From NCBI GenBank assembly GCA_944384905.1, contig CALWVE010000013.1, forward strand, positions 1 through 60,052: 60,052 nt of DNA, written 5' to 3'. Position numbers and translations under genes: made by a program. Origin of the DNA: an uncultured Clostridia bacterium. GTDB taxonomy: Bacteria; Bacillota; Clostridia; Oscillospirales; Acutalibacteraceae. The notes under the pieces were generated by a model, which did not search any database, was not told the DNA's origin, and worked only from the letters and a program-made list of their open reading frames with translations. The first letter of the stretch is position 1, and each line of letters opens with the position of its first letter. This document shows positions 16,992 through 25,901 of this stretch, piece after piece.

Positions 16992-18447
16992 AAAGTGTTT
17001 GAATCCCGTCCTTTCTGGTCAGAAGCTCCGAAAAGCGGCTGACGTATTCATATGAATATTTAAAGTTGAATATGCGCTCCAAACGCTCGGAATACGGGGA
17101 ACGGACTTTAGTAACGCCGCCTGCGCCGCAGGCCACCACCGTCTGTGTTTCATCCATGGTGTAAATATTATACGCGCAGGCATAGCCCGGTTTGCACCAG
17201 CCGGTGTTTTCCAGATTGCCCACCATGCGACTTTGACGATAGAGATAATACGGCAGATAACCCACCGCCGTCAGCGCTTCGTTGGCATAGTTAATCATAG
17301 CCGCGGCAGACGCGCCGTCGCGGTGCGTCTGCTCAATATCCGCCTGCTGCATCATGCGTGCGGAATGCTTGAGCGCCAGAGCATGAACCGTCACGTTTTC
17401 CGCACCCAGTTCCAATACGGCGTCGAGTGTTTCGCGGAAGGTTTCGGGCGTATCGCCCGGCAAACCGGCGATCAGGTCCATATTGATGTTGTCAAAACCC
17501 AGCGAACGTGCCAATTTAAAGGCTTCAATCGTCTGTCCGGCGGAATGTGCGCGGCCGATCCGGTGCAAAACTTCATCGTTAAGGCTCTGCGGGTTGATGC
17601 TGATGCGGGTCACGCCGTTTTCACGCAATGCGATCAGCTTTTCCCGGGTAATCGTATCGGGGCGTCCGGCTTCTACGGTGAATTCCTTGCAATCAGAGAG
17701 ATCGAAGTTGCTGCGGATCGTCTGGATCGTGCGAGCAAGCTGTTCGGCCGAAAACGTAGTGGGAGTACCACCGCCGATGTAAACGGAATCGAGTTTCAGC
17801 CCGACTTTCTTGGTAACGCCGGCCGTATAGGCCAGCTCTTCGCATAGTTTATCCACATATTCGGGAATCAGACGCGCCGAACGCTCCACCGTTTGGGAAA
17901 CAAACGAGCAATAAGAGCAGCGCGTAGGACAAAACGGCACGGAAGCATACAGACTGAAGCTATTCTCCCCGCTGGCCTGAACAAACGGCTCCTGCACTTC
18001 GGCTGTACGGCGCGCCAGTTCGGCTTTTTCGGGAGAAACCAGCAGGTGATCGGTAAAATAGCGGACGGCTTCTTCCGGAGAAGAATTCTGTGCCACGCTG
18101 CGGAACAGCTTGATGGGATGCACACCCGTGAGAATACCCCACGCCGGGCGATAGCCCGTAAAACGCGTGAGAACATCAAACAGAACCAGCACCAGCCGGC
18201 GTTCCCGTCCCGCATTATCCAGCACGGTATCCGCGTGATCTTCGGCCGTTTCAGTATGTTCTCCGATCGTCAGAGAGGCAAAATAGTTTTCACCTGCCCC
18301 GTTCGGCTCGATAAAAGCGCGGGCAACGACGGTATGCTCTTCTTCGTCCGGCTGGGTACGGACGCGAATCGCTTCATATGGAAAAAAGACACGGCAAAGA
18401 TTTTCGGTTTCATAATGAAAATCGTGTCCATGGATCAATAAAAGCAT
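16963..18447 (-). CDS. hemZ: Coproporphyrinogen dehydrogenase HemZ (radical SAM)
   Basis: This is a 494-residue radical-SAM protein of the HemN/HemZ group. The N-terminal ~150 residues are the HemZ-specific region beginning with G-H-D-F-H-Y-E-T-E-N-L. The radical-SAM core carries PFCPTRCSYCSF, whose three cysteines hold the 4Fe-4S cluster, followed by DSVYIGGGTPT. HemZ is proposed to oxidise coproporphyrinogen III without oxygen, although many such proteins are really HemW-like. The frame opens 21 codons earlier, but the ATG at 18447 has AAAGGA eight bases upstream and matches the family start. It follows the MBL gene by 19 bases. Confidence 0.9.
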   Translation of the reverse strand: MLLLIHGHDFHYETENLCRVFFPYEAIRVRTQPDEEEHTVVARAFIEPNGAGENYFASLTIGEHTETAEDHADTVLDNAGRERRLVLVLFDVLTRFTGYRPAWGILTGVHPIKLFRSVAQNSSPEEAVRYFTDHLLVSPEKAELARRTAEVQEPFVQASGENSFSLYASVPFCPTRCSYCSFVSQTVERSARLIPEYVDKLCEELAYTAGVTKKVGLKLDSVYIGGGTPTTFSAEQLARTIQTIRSNFDLSDCKEFTVEAGRPDTITREKLIALRENGVTRISINPQSLNDEVLHRIGRAHSAGQTIEAFKLARSLGFDNINMDLIAGLPGDTPETFRETLDAVLELGAENVTVHALALKHSARMMQQADIEQTHRDGASAAAMINYANEALTAVGYLPYYLYRQSRMVGNLENTGWCKPGYACAYNIYTMDETQTVVACGAGGVTKVRSPYSERLERIFNFKYSYEYVSRFSELLTRKDGIQTLYEQFRQQLS

Positions 18448-18466
18448 GTAAAATCCTTTCAAGCGC

Positions 18467-19084
18467 TTAGAAAGCGCGCAAATATAGATTGTTTTCTTTT
18501 TCGCGGGCAAGCGTGGAATTCGGCCCGTGTCCGCTGCAAACCTGCGTATCGCCCGGCAAAGCGGCCAGCTTTTGCAGAGACTGCATCAACGCTCGTCCGT
18601 CGCCTGTGGGAAAATCCGTGCGCCCCACAGTGGACGCCATCAGTGTATCGCCCGAAAACAGCCAGCCTTCCGTATAGTAGCAACAGCTTCCCGCCGTATG
18701 GCCGGGCGTTTCCAGAACCGTGAAAACCGTTTCGCCCAAACGGACGGTGTCGCCGTCTTCCAGCAGCTGATCCGGCAAGACCGAAAGCAGCCGATCGGGA
18801 GAAACCCAGGCAGAAAGATTCAGCTCAGCATCGGCAAGCAAGGGCGCTTCCTGGCGCAAAGCCATGACTTTTGCGCCCTTACGGTAAGCGTCTACCCCAC
18901 CGATATGATCGAAATGACCGTGCGTGAGCAAAATCAGCGTGATCTTTTCATCTTCAAGCGCTTTTTGAAGCGCCGGGGACTGAAAGCCGGGATCGATCAG
19001 CGCTGTCTCCCCTGTGATTTCGTCGCGCACCAAATAACAATTTTCCTGCTGTTCTCCGCCTGTGTAGGCAACCACTTTGAGCAT
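18467..19084 (-). CDS. MBL-fold metallohydrolase (glyoxalase II-like)
   Basis: This is a 205-residue metallo-beta-lactamase-fold hydrolase. The metal site is THGHFDHIGG near residue 55, then TPGHTAGS near 130 and FSGDTL near 150, with a last histidine in SGHG near 187. The short form lacks the glyoxalase II substrate domain, so hydroxyacylglutathione activity is unlikely; thioester or other small hydrolysis is more plausible. AAAGGAGA precedes the chosen ATG at 19084. The gene begins inside a run with relA (gap 10 bases) and hemZ, so it is part of that operon, an arrangement often seen in Clostridia. Confidence 0.9.
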   Translation of the reverse strand: MLKVVAYTGGEQQENCYLVRDEITGETALIDPGFQSPALQKALEDEKITLILLTHGHFDHIGGVDAYRKGAKVMALRQEAPLLADAELNLSAWVSPDRLLSVLPDQLLEDGDTVRLGETVFTVLETPGHTAGSCCYYTEGWLFSGDTLMASTVGRTDFPTGDGRALMQSLQKLAALPGDTQVCSGHGPNSTLAREKENNLYLRAF

Positions 19085-19094
19085 AGAATCTCCT

Positions 19095-21287
19095 TTAAAT
19101 GCGGTCAACGGAAATCACGCCGTTGATCTTACGCAGTTTGTCGATAATTTTATTGAGCTGATCGATGCTGTTTACCGCGAGCGTAATCATAATCAATGCA
19201 TTGCCGTTTTTGAGCTCTCTGGAATTGAGCGTATGAATAAACATATGCATATTCGAAAGCAGAATGGTGACATCAGCAAGCAAACCGGCGCGGTCTGCGG
19301 AAACAACCTGAAGCGAGGCTTTGAAATCCTCTTTTACATTGCCGGCCCAACGGGCGGCCACCCAGCGTTCCGGCTCCTGGCAATGAACCAGATCACGCGG
19401 GACATTGGAACAGCTGCGTTTATGAATGGAAACGCCGTAGCCGCGGGTAATAAAGCCCACAATATCGTCGCCGGGCAGCGGACTGCAGCAGCGGGAAAAT
19501 TTAATCAGGCAGTTATCCATGCCGTCGATCAAAACGCCGCCGGAAGCCTTCGAAGAAACCGGTGCCTGCGGAATGGTGGGGATCTCCTGAACCGGCTTTT
19601 TCATCTTCTGGTATTCTTCTTTGACGCGCGGCAAAACTTTCCACAGCTGCACGCCGCCATAGCCCACAGCCGCATAGAAATCGTCTTCCGTACTGCATCC
19701 GTTTTTGCGCCCGATCGTTTCGAGCATCAGGGTAATCAGTTCGGGAAGCAGTTCGATGTTGTTGCGCTTGAATTCGCGTTCCACCATCACTTTGCCTTCG
19801 GCGATATTTTCTTCGCGGCGTTCCTTTTTAAACCAGGTCCGGATCTTATTGCGGGCTTCACTGGTTTTCACCATATTGAGCCAGTCGCGGCTGGGGCCGT
19901 GTCCGGCTTCTTTCGTGGTGAGAATTTCAACGATTTCGCCCGTTTTTACTTTATAATCCAGCGAAACAATGCGTTTATCCACTTTCGCGCCGATCATACG
20001 GTTGCCCACCGCGCTATGAATGGCATAAGCCACGTCGATTACGTTGGAACCAGCCGGAAGAGAGATTACATCGCCTTTGGGCGTAAAGACAAAAACATCC
20101 TCTGTAGAAAGATCACTTTTAATAGTGTTCACCACATCGGTGGCGTCGCCCTCGCTTTGGTTATCGAGCACCTGGCGAATCCAGGTAAGGCGCTGGTCGA
20201 GGCCGGTCTCCCCGCCCTTGCCTATGCCAAGCTTATATTTCCAGTGCGCGGCGATACCGTATTCAGCCGTATGGTGCATTTCCCAAGTGCGGATCTGTAC
20301 TTCAAACGGAATACCGTCCTTGCCCATAACCGTTGTATGCAGCGACTGATACATATTGGCTTTCGGCGTGGAGATATAATCCTTAAAACGGTTGGGCAGC
20401 GGCCGGAACATATCGTGGATAATACCCAGCACATTGTAACAGTCGTTCAGGTTATCCACAATCACGCGCACGGCAAAAATATCAAAAATTTCATCCAGGC
20501 TTTTCCCCTGTAAAAACACCTTGCGGTAAATGCCATTGATGCTTTTCACGCGGCCTTCGATATAAATACCGGGAATTGTCTGGGAAACACGGTCGCTGAT
20601 TTCTTTCTTGGTGCGCTCGATAAAGTCTTCCCGGTCGTGCGTGAGCGCTTCCAGCGCGTCTTCAATCTCTTTATAAGCTACCGGGTCCAGATAGCGCAGA
20701 GACGTATCTTCCAGATATTCCTTGATTCCGCGGATACCAAGGCGGTGTGCGATCGGCGCATAGATTTCCATGCTTTCGCGCGATTTATCGCGCTGCTTCT
20801 GCGGAGACTGGAACTGCATGGTGCTCATATTATGCACACGGTCGGCCAGTTTAATGATAATTACGCGGATATCGCCCGCCATGGCGATGAGCATTTTGCG
20901 CACGTTTTCCGCCTGTTCTTCTTCGCGGGAAGTAAACGGGATTTTTTCGATTTTCGTCAGCCCGTCGATCAGATTGGCTACTTCCTTGCCAAACCGGGAA
21001 CGGATTTCGCTGAGCTCTACCGGCGTATCTTCCACCACATCGTGCAGAAGCCCGGCCATCACGGATTCGGAATCCATACCCAGATCGACCAGCTGTTTTG
21101 CAACCGCCAGCGGATGGATCAGATACGGCTCTCCCGAAAGACGCTTTTGATCTTTATGTGCTTCCCGCGCAAACAGATACGCCTGCTCGATACGATCGGT
21201 CTGATACTCGCGGCCGCTGTTTTTCATTTCCTGCAACAATTCATCATGCAGGATATCCAGTTCGTCTTGTTTTCTTACTTCTTCCAT
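19095..21287 (-). CDS. relA: Bifunctional (p)ppGpp synthetase/hydrolase RelA/SpoT
   Basis: This is the long RSH enzyme of the stringent response, 730 residues. The HD hydrolase domain has HPLAVAKQL and LLHDVVEDT near residues 50-90. The synthetase domain contains the R-V-K-S-I-N-G-I-Y-R-K and T-A-E-Y-G-I-A-A-H-W-K-Y stretches. A TGS domain (VFVFTPKGDVISLPAG) comes next, then the conserved-cysteine zinc region (K-F-S-R-C-C-S-P-L-P-G-D) and a C-terminal ACT domain. All catalytic elements of both activities appear intact. The ATG at 21287 is preferred over a GTG eight codons earlier because GAAAGGGA precedes it. It lies 30 bases behind recJ. Confidence 0.95.
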   Translation of the reverse strand: MEEVRKQDELDILHDELLQEMKNSGREYQTDRIEQAYLFAREAHKDQKRLSGEPYLIHPLAVAKQLVDLGMDSESVMAGLLHDVVEDTPVELSEIRSRFGKEVANLIDGLTKIEKIPFTSREEEQAENVRKMLIAMAGDIRVIIIKLADRVHNMSTMQFQSPQKQRDKSRESMEIYAPIAHRLGIRGIKEYLEDTSLRYLDPVAYKEIEDALEALTHDREDFIERTKKEISDRVSQTIPGIYIEGRVKSINGIYRKVFLQGKSLDEIFDIFAVRVIVDNLNDCYNVLGIIHDMFRPLPNRFKDYISTPKANMYQSLHTTVMGKDGIPFEVQIRTWEMHHTAEYGIAAHWKYKLGIGKGGETGLDQRLTWIRQVLDNQSEGDATDVVNTIKSDLSTEDVFVFTPKGDVISLPAGSNVIDVAYAIHSAVGNRMIGAKVDKRIVSLDYKVKTGEIVEILTTKEAGHGPSRDWLNMVKTSEARNKIRTWFKKERREENIAEGKVMVEREFKRNNIELLPELITLMLETIGRKNGCSTEDDFYAAVGYGGVQLWKVLPRVKEEYQKMKKPVQEIPTIPQAPVSSKASGGVLIDGMDNCLIKFSRCCSPLPGDDIVGFITRGYGVSIHKRSCSNVPRDLVHCQEPERWVAARWAGNVKEDFKASLQVVSADRAGLLADVTILLSNMHMFIHTLNSRELKNGNALIMITLAVNSIDQLNKIIDKLRKINGVISVDRI

Positions 21288-21317
21288 CGCTCGCAATTCC
21301 CTTTCAAACACTATCGA

Positions 21318-23372
21318 TTACAGCACACACAGTTTATGAATCTGCGCAAATACCGGGGAAGCTTCCAGATTCTGCTTTTCCGCTGTTGGGCATAGGGAAA
21401 GCACACCGGACGCCGCATCGCGCCGAATCAGCCCACGCTCTTCAAGCACATCCAAAGCAATCAAAAGGCGTCCCACGGCTTCGCCCGGAAGCGAAAGCGC
21501 ACTGATCAAGCCCCATTCGTCCTTCTGCCAGCCGCCCGCCTGCCGCAGCAAACGATACACCGCCGCAAAAAAAGCGCGATCCGGTATTAGCCAGGAAGCC
21601 GTGGCTTTTTTCATCGATTCGCCCCGGCAATACGATTCGTAAATCCGCAGGGCATGCAGCGCTTTTTCGCTGTCAAACCCGGCAGGCTTCATTTCTTTTA
21701 CCAAAACACTCAGCGTCTTTTCGCCCCGGAATTCTTTTGTTTCCAGGGTTACGGCAAAATCGATATGCGCGCCGGGCGCATAAGGAAATTCCTCCGGACG
21801 CGTAAAAAACTTCATCAGATGAACCACCGTTCCGCCCCGCGTACACACCAGGCGCAGATGATTTCCTCCCCCTACCGGCACGATATCCAGCAGTTCCAGA
21901 TCGAACAAACCGAAAAGCGGTTCGGGGTTTCCCGTACCGAAGGGTTCCAGCACGGCAATGCTTTCGGGAATATCGGGGCGCAGAGCCGCGGGATTGAGCT
22001 TGCAGTCGGTCACCACCACAGGTGCCGGCATTTTAGGGGCAGCTTTATGGGCATACTCATTGATCTGCCGCCGGAAAACCGGAATCTGATCGGAAGTCAG
22101 CGACAAACCGGCCGCCATCGGGTGACCGCCATAGCGCTGCAGCAAATCACGGCAGCTATGAACGGCATCAAAAAGCGAAAAACCTTCCACACTGCGTCCC
22201 GAGCCTTTGGCCTGATCGCCGGAGCGGGAAATCACAATACACGGACGGCCATAGCGCTCCACCAAGCGGGAGGCCACAATACCGGTCACCCCGTGGAACC
22301 AGTCTTCTCCATCTACGACAAGTACACGATCCAACAAAAACTCCGGATGAGCGGCGAGCTGCGCTTCTACCTGCTCCATAATTTTTGATTCCGTTGTGCG
22401 GCGCTCGGTATTGGCAAAGCAAATATCTTCTGCCAAGCTTTCGGCTTCATCGGGATCTTCGCTTACCAGCAGGCTGACGGCTCTTGCCGCGCTTCCCATA
22501 CGGCCGGCGGCGTTGATACGCGGAACCAGCGTAAAGGCGACCGTCGTAGCCGTCAGGCGGCGTCCCACCGCACTGCTTTTTTGAAGAAGCGAAGAAAAGC
22601 CGCAGCGTTCCCCGTTTTCCAGCATAGCAAGCCCGTGACGGATAAACAGGCGGTTTTCTCCGGTAACCGGCATCACATCGCCGATCGTTCCAACGGCAAC
22701 CAGATCGGCGTATTGTTCCAACAAATCTTGTGCGTCACTGATTCCGCCTTCCATCGCCTGAACCAGCTTAAAAGCCACGCCGCAGCCGGAATACCCTTTA
22801 AACGGGCTCGGACAATCGGCTCGATAAGGGTCTACCACGGCAACCGCTTCGGGCAGTGCTCCTTGCGGACGATGGTGATCGGTTACAACCACATCCATAC
22901 CAAGTTCAGCTGCCAGGCGGATTTCTTCAATCGATGCAATTCCGTTATCAACCGTAACAATCAATTTTACGCCCTGCCGGGCCAGCTGGCGAACGGCTTC
23001 CGGATTCATGCCGTAGCCTTCCGTGTCGCGCTCCGGAATATAATACAGCACATCCGCCCCACAAGTATCCAAATAGGTATACAGCAAAGATGTGGCGGTA
23101 ATGCCATCTGCATCATAATCGCCGTAAATAGCGATTTTTTCAAAGTCTTCCACAGCGCGCCGCACACGTTCAACGGCACGATCCATATCTTTAAGCAGAA
23201 ACGGGTCTTCCGGTTCGCCGTCGTTTTCCAGCATATCATGCACAACCGCAGGATCTGTATAGCCGCGTATCTGCATGAGCATCGCTGTAAAAAGCGGCAG
23301 ATCATAACGCTGTGCCAATTCAGCCGCTGCGTCTTTATCCAGCGAAAGATTTTTCCATATTTTGATATTCAC
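21318..23372 (-). CDS. recJ: Single-stranded-DNA-specific exonuclease RecJ
   Basis: This is a 5'-3' ssDNA exonuclease used in recombination and mismatch repair. The DHH phosphoesterase motifs are in order: IYGDYDADGITAT near residue 80, VTVDNG, VVTDHHRPQG near 165 and VDPYRADCPSPF shortly after. The DHHA1 motif (GSGRSVEGFSLFDA and G-G-H-P-M-A-A-G) is near 400, then an OB-fold. At 684 residues it is longer than E. coli RecJ, with an extra C-terminal ~110 residues as in many Bacillota. It is the first gene of the recJ-relA-MBL-hemZ-nucleoside kinase run. Confidence 0.95.
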   Translation of the reverse strand: MNIKIWKNLSLDKDAAAELAQRYDLPLFTAMLMQIRGYTDPAVVHDMLENDGEPEDPFLLKDMDRAVERVRRAVEDFEKIAIYGDYDADGITATSLLYTYLDTCGADVLYYIPERDTEGYGMNPEAVRQLARQGVKLIVTVDNGIASIEEIRLAAELGMDVVVTDHHRPQGALPEAVAVVDPYRADCPSPFKGYSGCGVAFKLVQAMEGGISDAQDLLEQYADLVAVGTIGDVMPVTGENRLFIRHGLAMLENGERCGFSSLLQKSSAVGRRLTATTVAFTLVPRINAAGRMGSAARAVSLLVSEDPDEAESLAEDICFANTERRTTESKIMEQVEAQLAAHPEFLLDRVLVVDGEDWFHGVTGIVASRLVERYGRPCIVISRSGDQAKGSGRSVEGFSLFDAVHSCRDLLQRYGGHPMAAGLSLTSDQIPVFRRQINEYAHKAAPKMPAPVVVTDCKLNPAALRPDIPESIAVLEPFGTGNPEPLFGLFDLELLDIVPVGGGNHLRLVCTRGGTVVHLMKFFTRPEEFPYAPGAHIDFAVTLETKEFRGEKTLSVLVKEMKPAGFDSEKALHALRIYESYCRGESMKKATASWLIPDRAFFAAVYRLLRQAGGWQKDEWGLISALSLPGEAVGRLLIALDVLEERGLIRRDAASGVLSLCPTAEKQNLEASPVFAQIHKLCVL

Positions 23373-23408
23373 ACAGCGTCCCCCATTTATTCAACTATAT
23401 TCAGATTT

Positions 23409-23437
23409 ATTTTAGCATTTTGCACCGCCGGTTGCAA
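23409..23437 (-). promoter_or_regulatory. Sigma-70-type promoter of recJ and following genes
   Basis: On the - strand, TTGCAA (23437-23432) and TAAAAT (23414-23409) are separated by 17 bases, about 36 bases ahead of the recJ start and just past the terminator of the cdaA-cdaR operon. Confidence 0.65.
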
Positions 23438-23476
23438 CACTTTTGATTGCAATTTCATAAACACGCACATAAAAAA

Positions 23477-23501
23477 CAGCTGCCGGAGCATCCGGCAGCC
23501 G
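23477..23501 (-). terminator. Intrinsic terminator after cdaR
   Basis: An eleven-base-pair GC-rich stem (one wobble) with a three-base loop is followed by TTTTTTAT on the - strand, 17 bases past the cdaR stop. Confidence 0.9.
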
Positions 23502-23517
23502 CTTATTTTAAGATAGA

Positions 23518-24927
23518 TTATGAAGAAGAACTATCCGGTGGGGATTCGCTGATCTCTACATTCACTGTATAGGACCCCGTAACCCAACATGTTGTATTGT
23601 TATAAATACTGACCGAAGCCGGCAATTCAACTTTACCATATACATTATTGGTGTTCGTCAGATCGACCACACAATAGAACGAAAGGTTCGTCAGTTTTGC
23701 GATAACATCTTTCGGGCCGATCGCCGTAATCTCAATTTTATTGGTCAGCAGGGTAACGTGCTGGTTATCCGATGCGTTCTTGTCATAAATTTGAGAGACA
23801 GTAAACACGCCTTGCGTGTAACCTGTCAGGTCTACAGTGATCGTCGCCTTATAGACATTCCCGATGTTTTTAAAGCCCGACGGCAGAATGATATCAACTT
23901 CCACGGAATTATTGGAAATCGTAAACTCCGAGAAGTCCACAACCGTATCCAGCGTCAATTCCGTCAGATTGGCCAGCGTATCTTTGGCTCCTGCCACCTC
24001 GATCGTCTCGGGTGAAACCGAAATACGATCCTCGGGGAAATCCGACGGCATGTTCAAAAATGCCGGTTTCAGGCTCAGTGTCTTACGGGCATAAACCGTA
24101 AGCGAAACTTCTACCGTATCCGTAGACAAGGTAAGATACTGGCTCTCTACCGCCTGGCCGCTGTCATCAAGCAGCAAAAGCGGACAGGTGAATTTCTGGG
24201 ATTCTGTAAGCTCGCCTTCAAACGTATGGTCTGCGGCAACCGTATGAATCCGCTTGACAACCGACGCCGGACCGGCAATTGTAACCGTTTCCGTTGAGAA
24301 CGCCGGCGCATTAACATAGTAGTCTTCCCCTACCTGATAGTTGCTGCTCAGCGTAACAGGGAATGTGCTTTCCATCGGTTCATCCACTTTTACAACAACG
24401 GAAGATTCACTGCAATCGACAACCTCAAAATCGGCCAGTTCGTTTCCGTTTTTGGCCGCCTCAATCTGAAGTTTATAAGTAGCCATCCCGCCATTGCCGT
24501 CTTCCATCATTGTAGACGTATCGTCAAGCACAGCCGTTGCGCGAACATCGTTTTCAGTAATTTTATTGATGATCAGGTTGCTGCCTTGGATCGAAATATT
24601 GACCGTCTGCACACTTTGCGCAAACACCTGTAAGTTTCCGGCATCATCGGAAACGACAATATCGACCGGTACATTATAAATCACGCGGGAGCGATTTTCT
24701 GTACTGGTTACGGAAGTAACCAGCCACATTAAAAGCGCACAAACAAGTGAGAACACCAAAACAAACCGATTATTAAAAAAAAGGTTCGTCAAGCTAAAAA
24801 GTTGCTTATCGGCCGGTTTGTTTTTTCGTTCGCGTTTTTCTTTTTGAACGGCAGACGTTTTTTCTGCCTGTGCGGAGGACTCTGTGTGAAGATTTTCGGT
24901 TTCGGCGGGTTTATTTGGTTCTGCCAT
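23518..24927 (-). CDS. cdaR: YbbR-domain protein CdaR, regulator of diadenylate cyclase
   Basis: This is a 469-residue membrane-anchored protein. A polar N-terminal region of about 45 residues is followed by one membrane helix (F-V-L-V-F-S-L-V-C-A-L-L-M-W-L-V) and then extracytoplasmic YbbR repeats rich in beta strands (each with a V-x-V-x-G-P or V-x-G-A turn). In B. subtilis and Listeria, CdaR binds CdaA and modulates c-di-AMP synthesis. It overlaps cdaA by 17 bases. In B. subtilis glmM follows as the third gene; here a terminator follows instead, so glmM is elsewhere. Confidence 0.9.
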   Translation of the reverse strand: MAEPNKPAETENLHTESSAQAEKTSAVQKEKRERKNKPADKQLFSLTNLFFNNRFVLVFSLVCALLMWLVTSVTSTENRSRVIYNVPVDIVVSDDAGNLQVFAQSVQTVNISIQGSNLIINKITENDVRATAVLDDTSTMMEDGNGGMATYKLQIEAAKNGNELADFEVVDCSESSVVVKVDEPMESTFPVTLSSNYQVGEDYYVNAPAFSTETVTIAGPASVVKRIHTVAADHTFEGELTESQKFTCPLLLLDDSGQAVESQYLTLSTDTVEVSLTVYARKTLSLKPAFLNMPSDFPEDRISVSPETIEVAGAKDTLANLTELTLDTVVDFSEFTISNNSVEVDIILPSGFKNIGNVYKATITVDLTGYTQGVFTVSQIYDKNASDNQHVTLLTNKIEITAIGPKDVIAKLTNLSFYCVVDLTNTNNVYGKVELPASVSIYNNTTCWVTGSYTVNVEISESPPDSSSS

Positions 24928-25810
24928 GCTGCTTTCCCCTCCTTAAAACTGAAAACGTACCTTCTTTTTCATTTCCTTTTTCCTGCGGGATCAAAAGATT
25001 TTCCAAGCGGACAATCAGGGTATCGCGGGTATAATCGCGGGTAAGCACGCCGTTTAAAGCGATGGAAATCTGCCCTGTTTCTTCTGAAACCACAACAATA
25101 ACCGCATCGGAGTTCTCGCTCATACCCAGTGCGGCACGATGCCGGGTTCCCAGATCGGCACTCACATTATCGTTGGTCGTCAGCGGCAAAATACAACCCG
25201 CCGCATGAAGCTTGCCGTCGCGAATAATAGCGGCGCCGTCGTGCAGAGGAGCTTTGTTAAAAAACACATTGCCAACCAGTTGCGCCGTTACTTCCGCATC
25301 AAGAATGGTACCCGTATCGGCGATTTCGCCCAGCTTGGTTTGGCGCTCAAATACAATCAGCGCACCCATTTTCAGCCGCTGCAAAGCATAGATCGCATTG
25401 GCCACTTCTGTAATGGAATGGCGTATGTACGCCCGTTCCTCTTCGTTATCACGCACAGTAGACGTCATCGCGCTGGCCAAAGACCGGCCTACATTGCTTT
25501 TTCCGAGCTGTTCCAGCGCTCTTCGAATTTCCGGCTGAAAAACGATCAGAAGGGCGACAAACGCAAACTGGAAAAAATACGTAAGCAATGAATTAAGCAC
25601 ACTCAGCCGGAGCGAACCGGAAATCACATACGCAACGATCAGAAAAACGATACCTTTTACCAGCTGTACCGCGCGGGTTTCCCGAACAAAACGGACCAAA
25701 CTGTAGATCATAAAAGCAACCAAAAGAATATCGATCAGATCGAAGAGCGTGAACTGAGAAAATGCGAAGAAAACCGAGCGAAGAATATTTTTTATTTCTT
25801 CCAAAATCAT
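24911..25810 (-). CDS. cdaA: Diadenylate cyclase CdaA
   Basis: This is a membrane-bound enzyme that makes the second messenger c-di-AMP from two ATP. Three N-terminal hydrophobic segments cover roughly residues 20-90. The DAC domain then carries the catalytic signature LHDGAAII near residue 190 and GTRHRAALGMSE near 220, both intact. At 299 residues it is slightly longer than B. subtilis CdaA, with a basic tail. c-di-AMP controls potassium and osmolyte balance and wall integrity. It is the first gene of a two-gene operon with cdaR under its own promoter. Confidence 0.95.
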   Translation of the reverse strand: MILEEIKNILRSVFFAFSQFTLFDLIDILLVAFMIYSLVRFVRETRAVQLVKGIVFLIVAYVISGSLRLSVLNSLLTYFFQFAFVALLIVFQPEIRRALEQLGKSNVGRSLASAMTSTVRDNEEERAYIRHSITEVANAIYALQRLKMGALIVFERQTKLGEIADTGTILDAEVTAQLVGNVFFNKAPLHDGAAIIRDGKLHAAGCILPLTTNDNVSADLGTRHRAALGMSENSDAVIVVVSEETGQISIALNGVLTRDYTRDTLIVRLENLLIPQEKGNEKEGTFSVLRRGKQHGRTK

Positions 25811-25860
25811 TCACATCCTCGCAACTTAAAATAGGAAAATACAGCTAACTCTCCTTTTAT

Positions 25861-25888
25861 ATTGTACCATGAAATCATCAATTTGCAA
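25861..25888 (-). promoter_or_regulatory. Sigma-70-type promoter of cdaA-cdaR
   Basis: On the - strand, TTGCAA (25888-25883) and TACAAT (25866-25861) are separated by 16 bases and followed by AAAGGAGAG. It is about 50 bases before the cdaA start. Confidence 0.7.
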
Positions 25889-25901
25889 GAGAAAGAAAGA
25901 A

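Noticed and set aside
24802..25044. Hydrophobic + strand frame opposite cdaR/cdaA
   Set aside because: It is the mirror of the lysine-rich N terminus of CdaR; no ribosome site or promoter.
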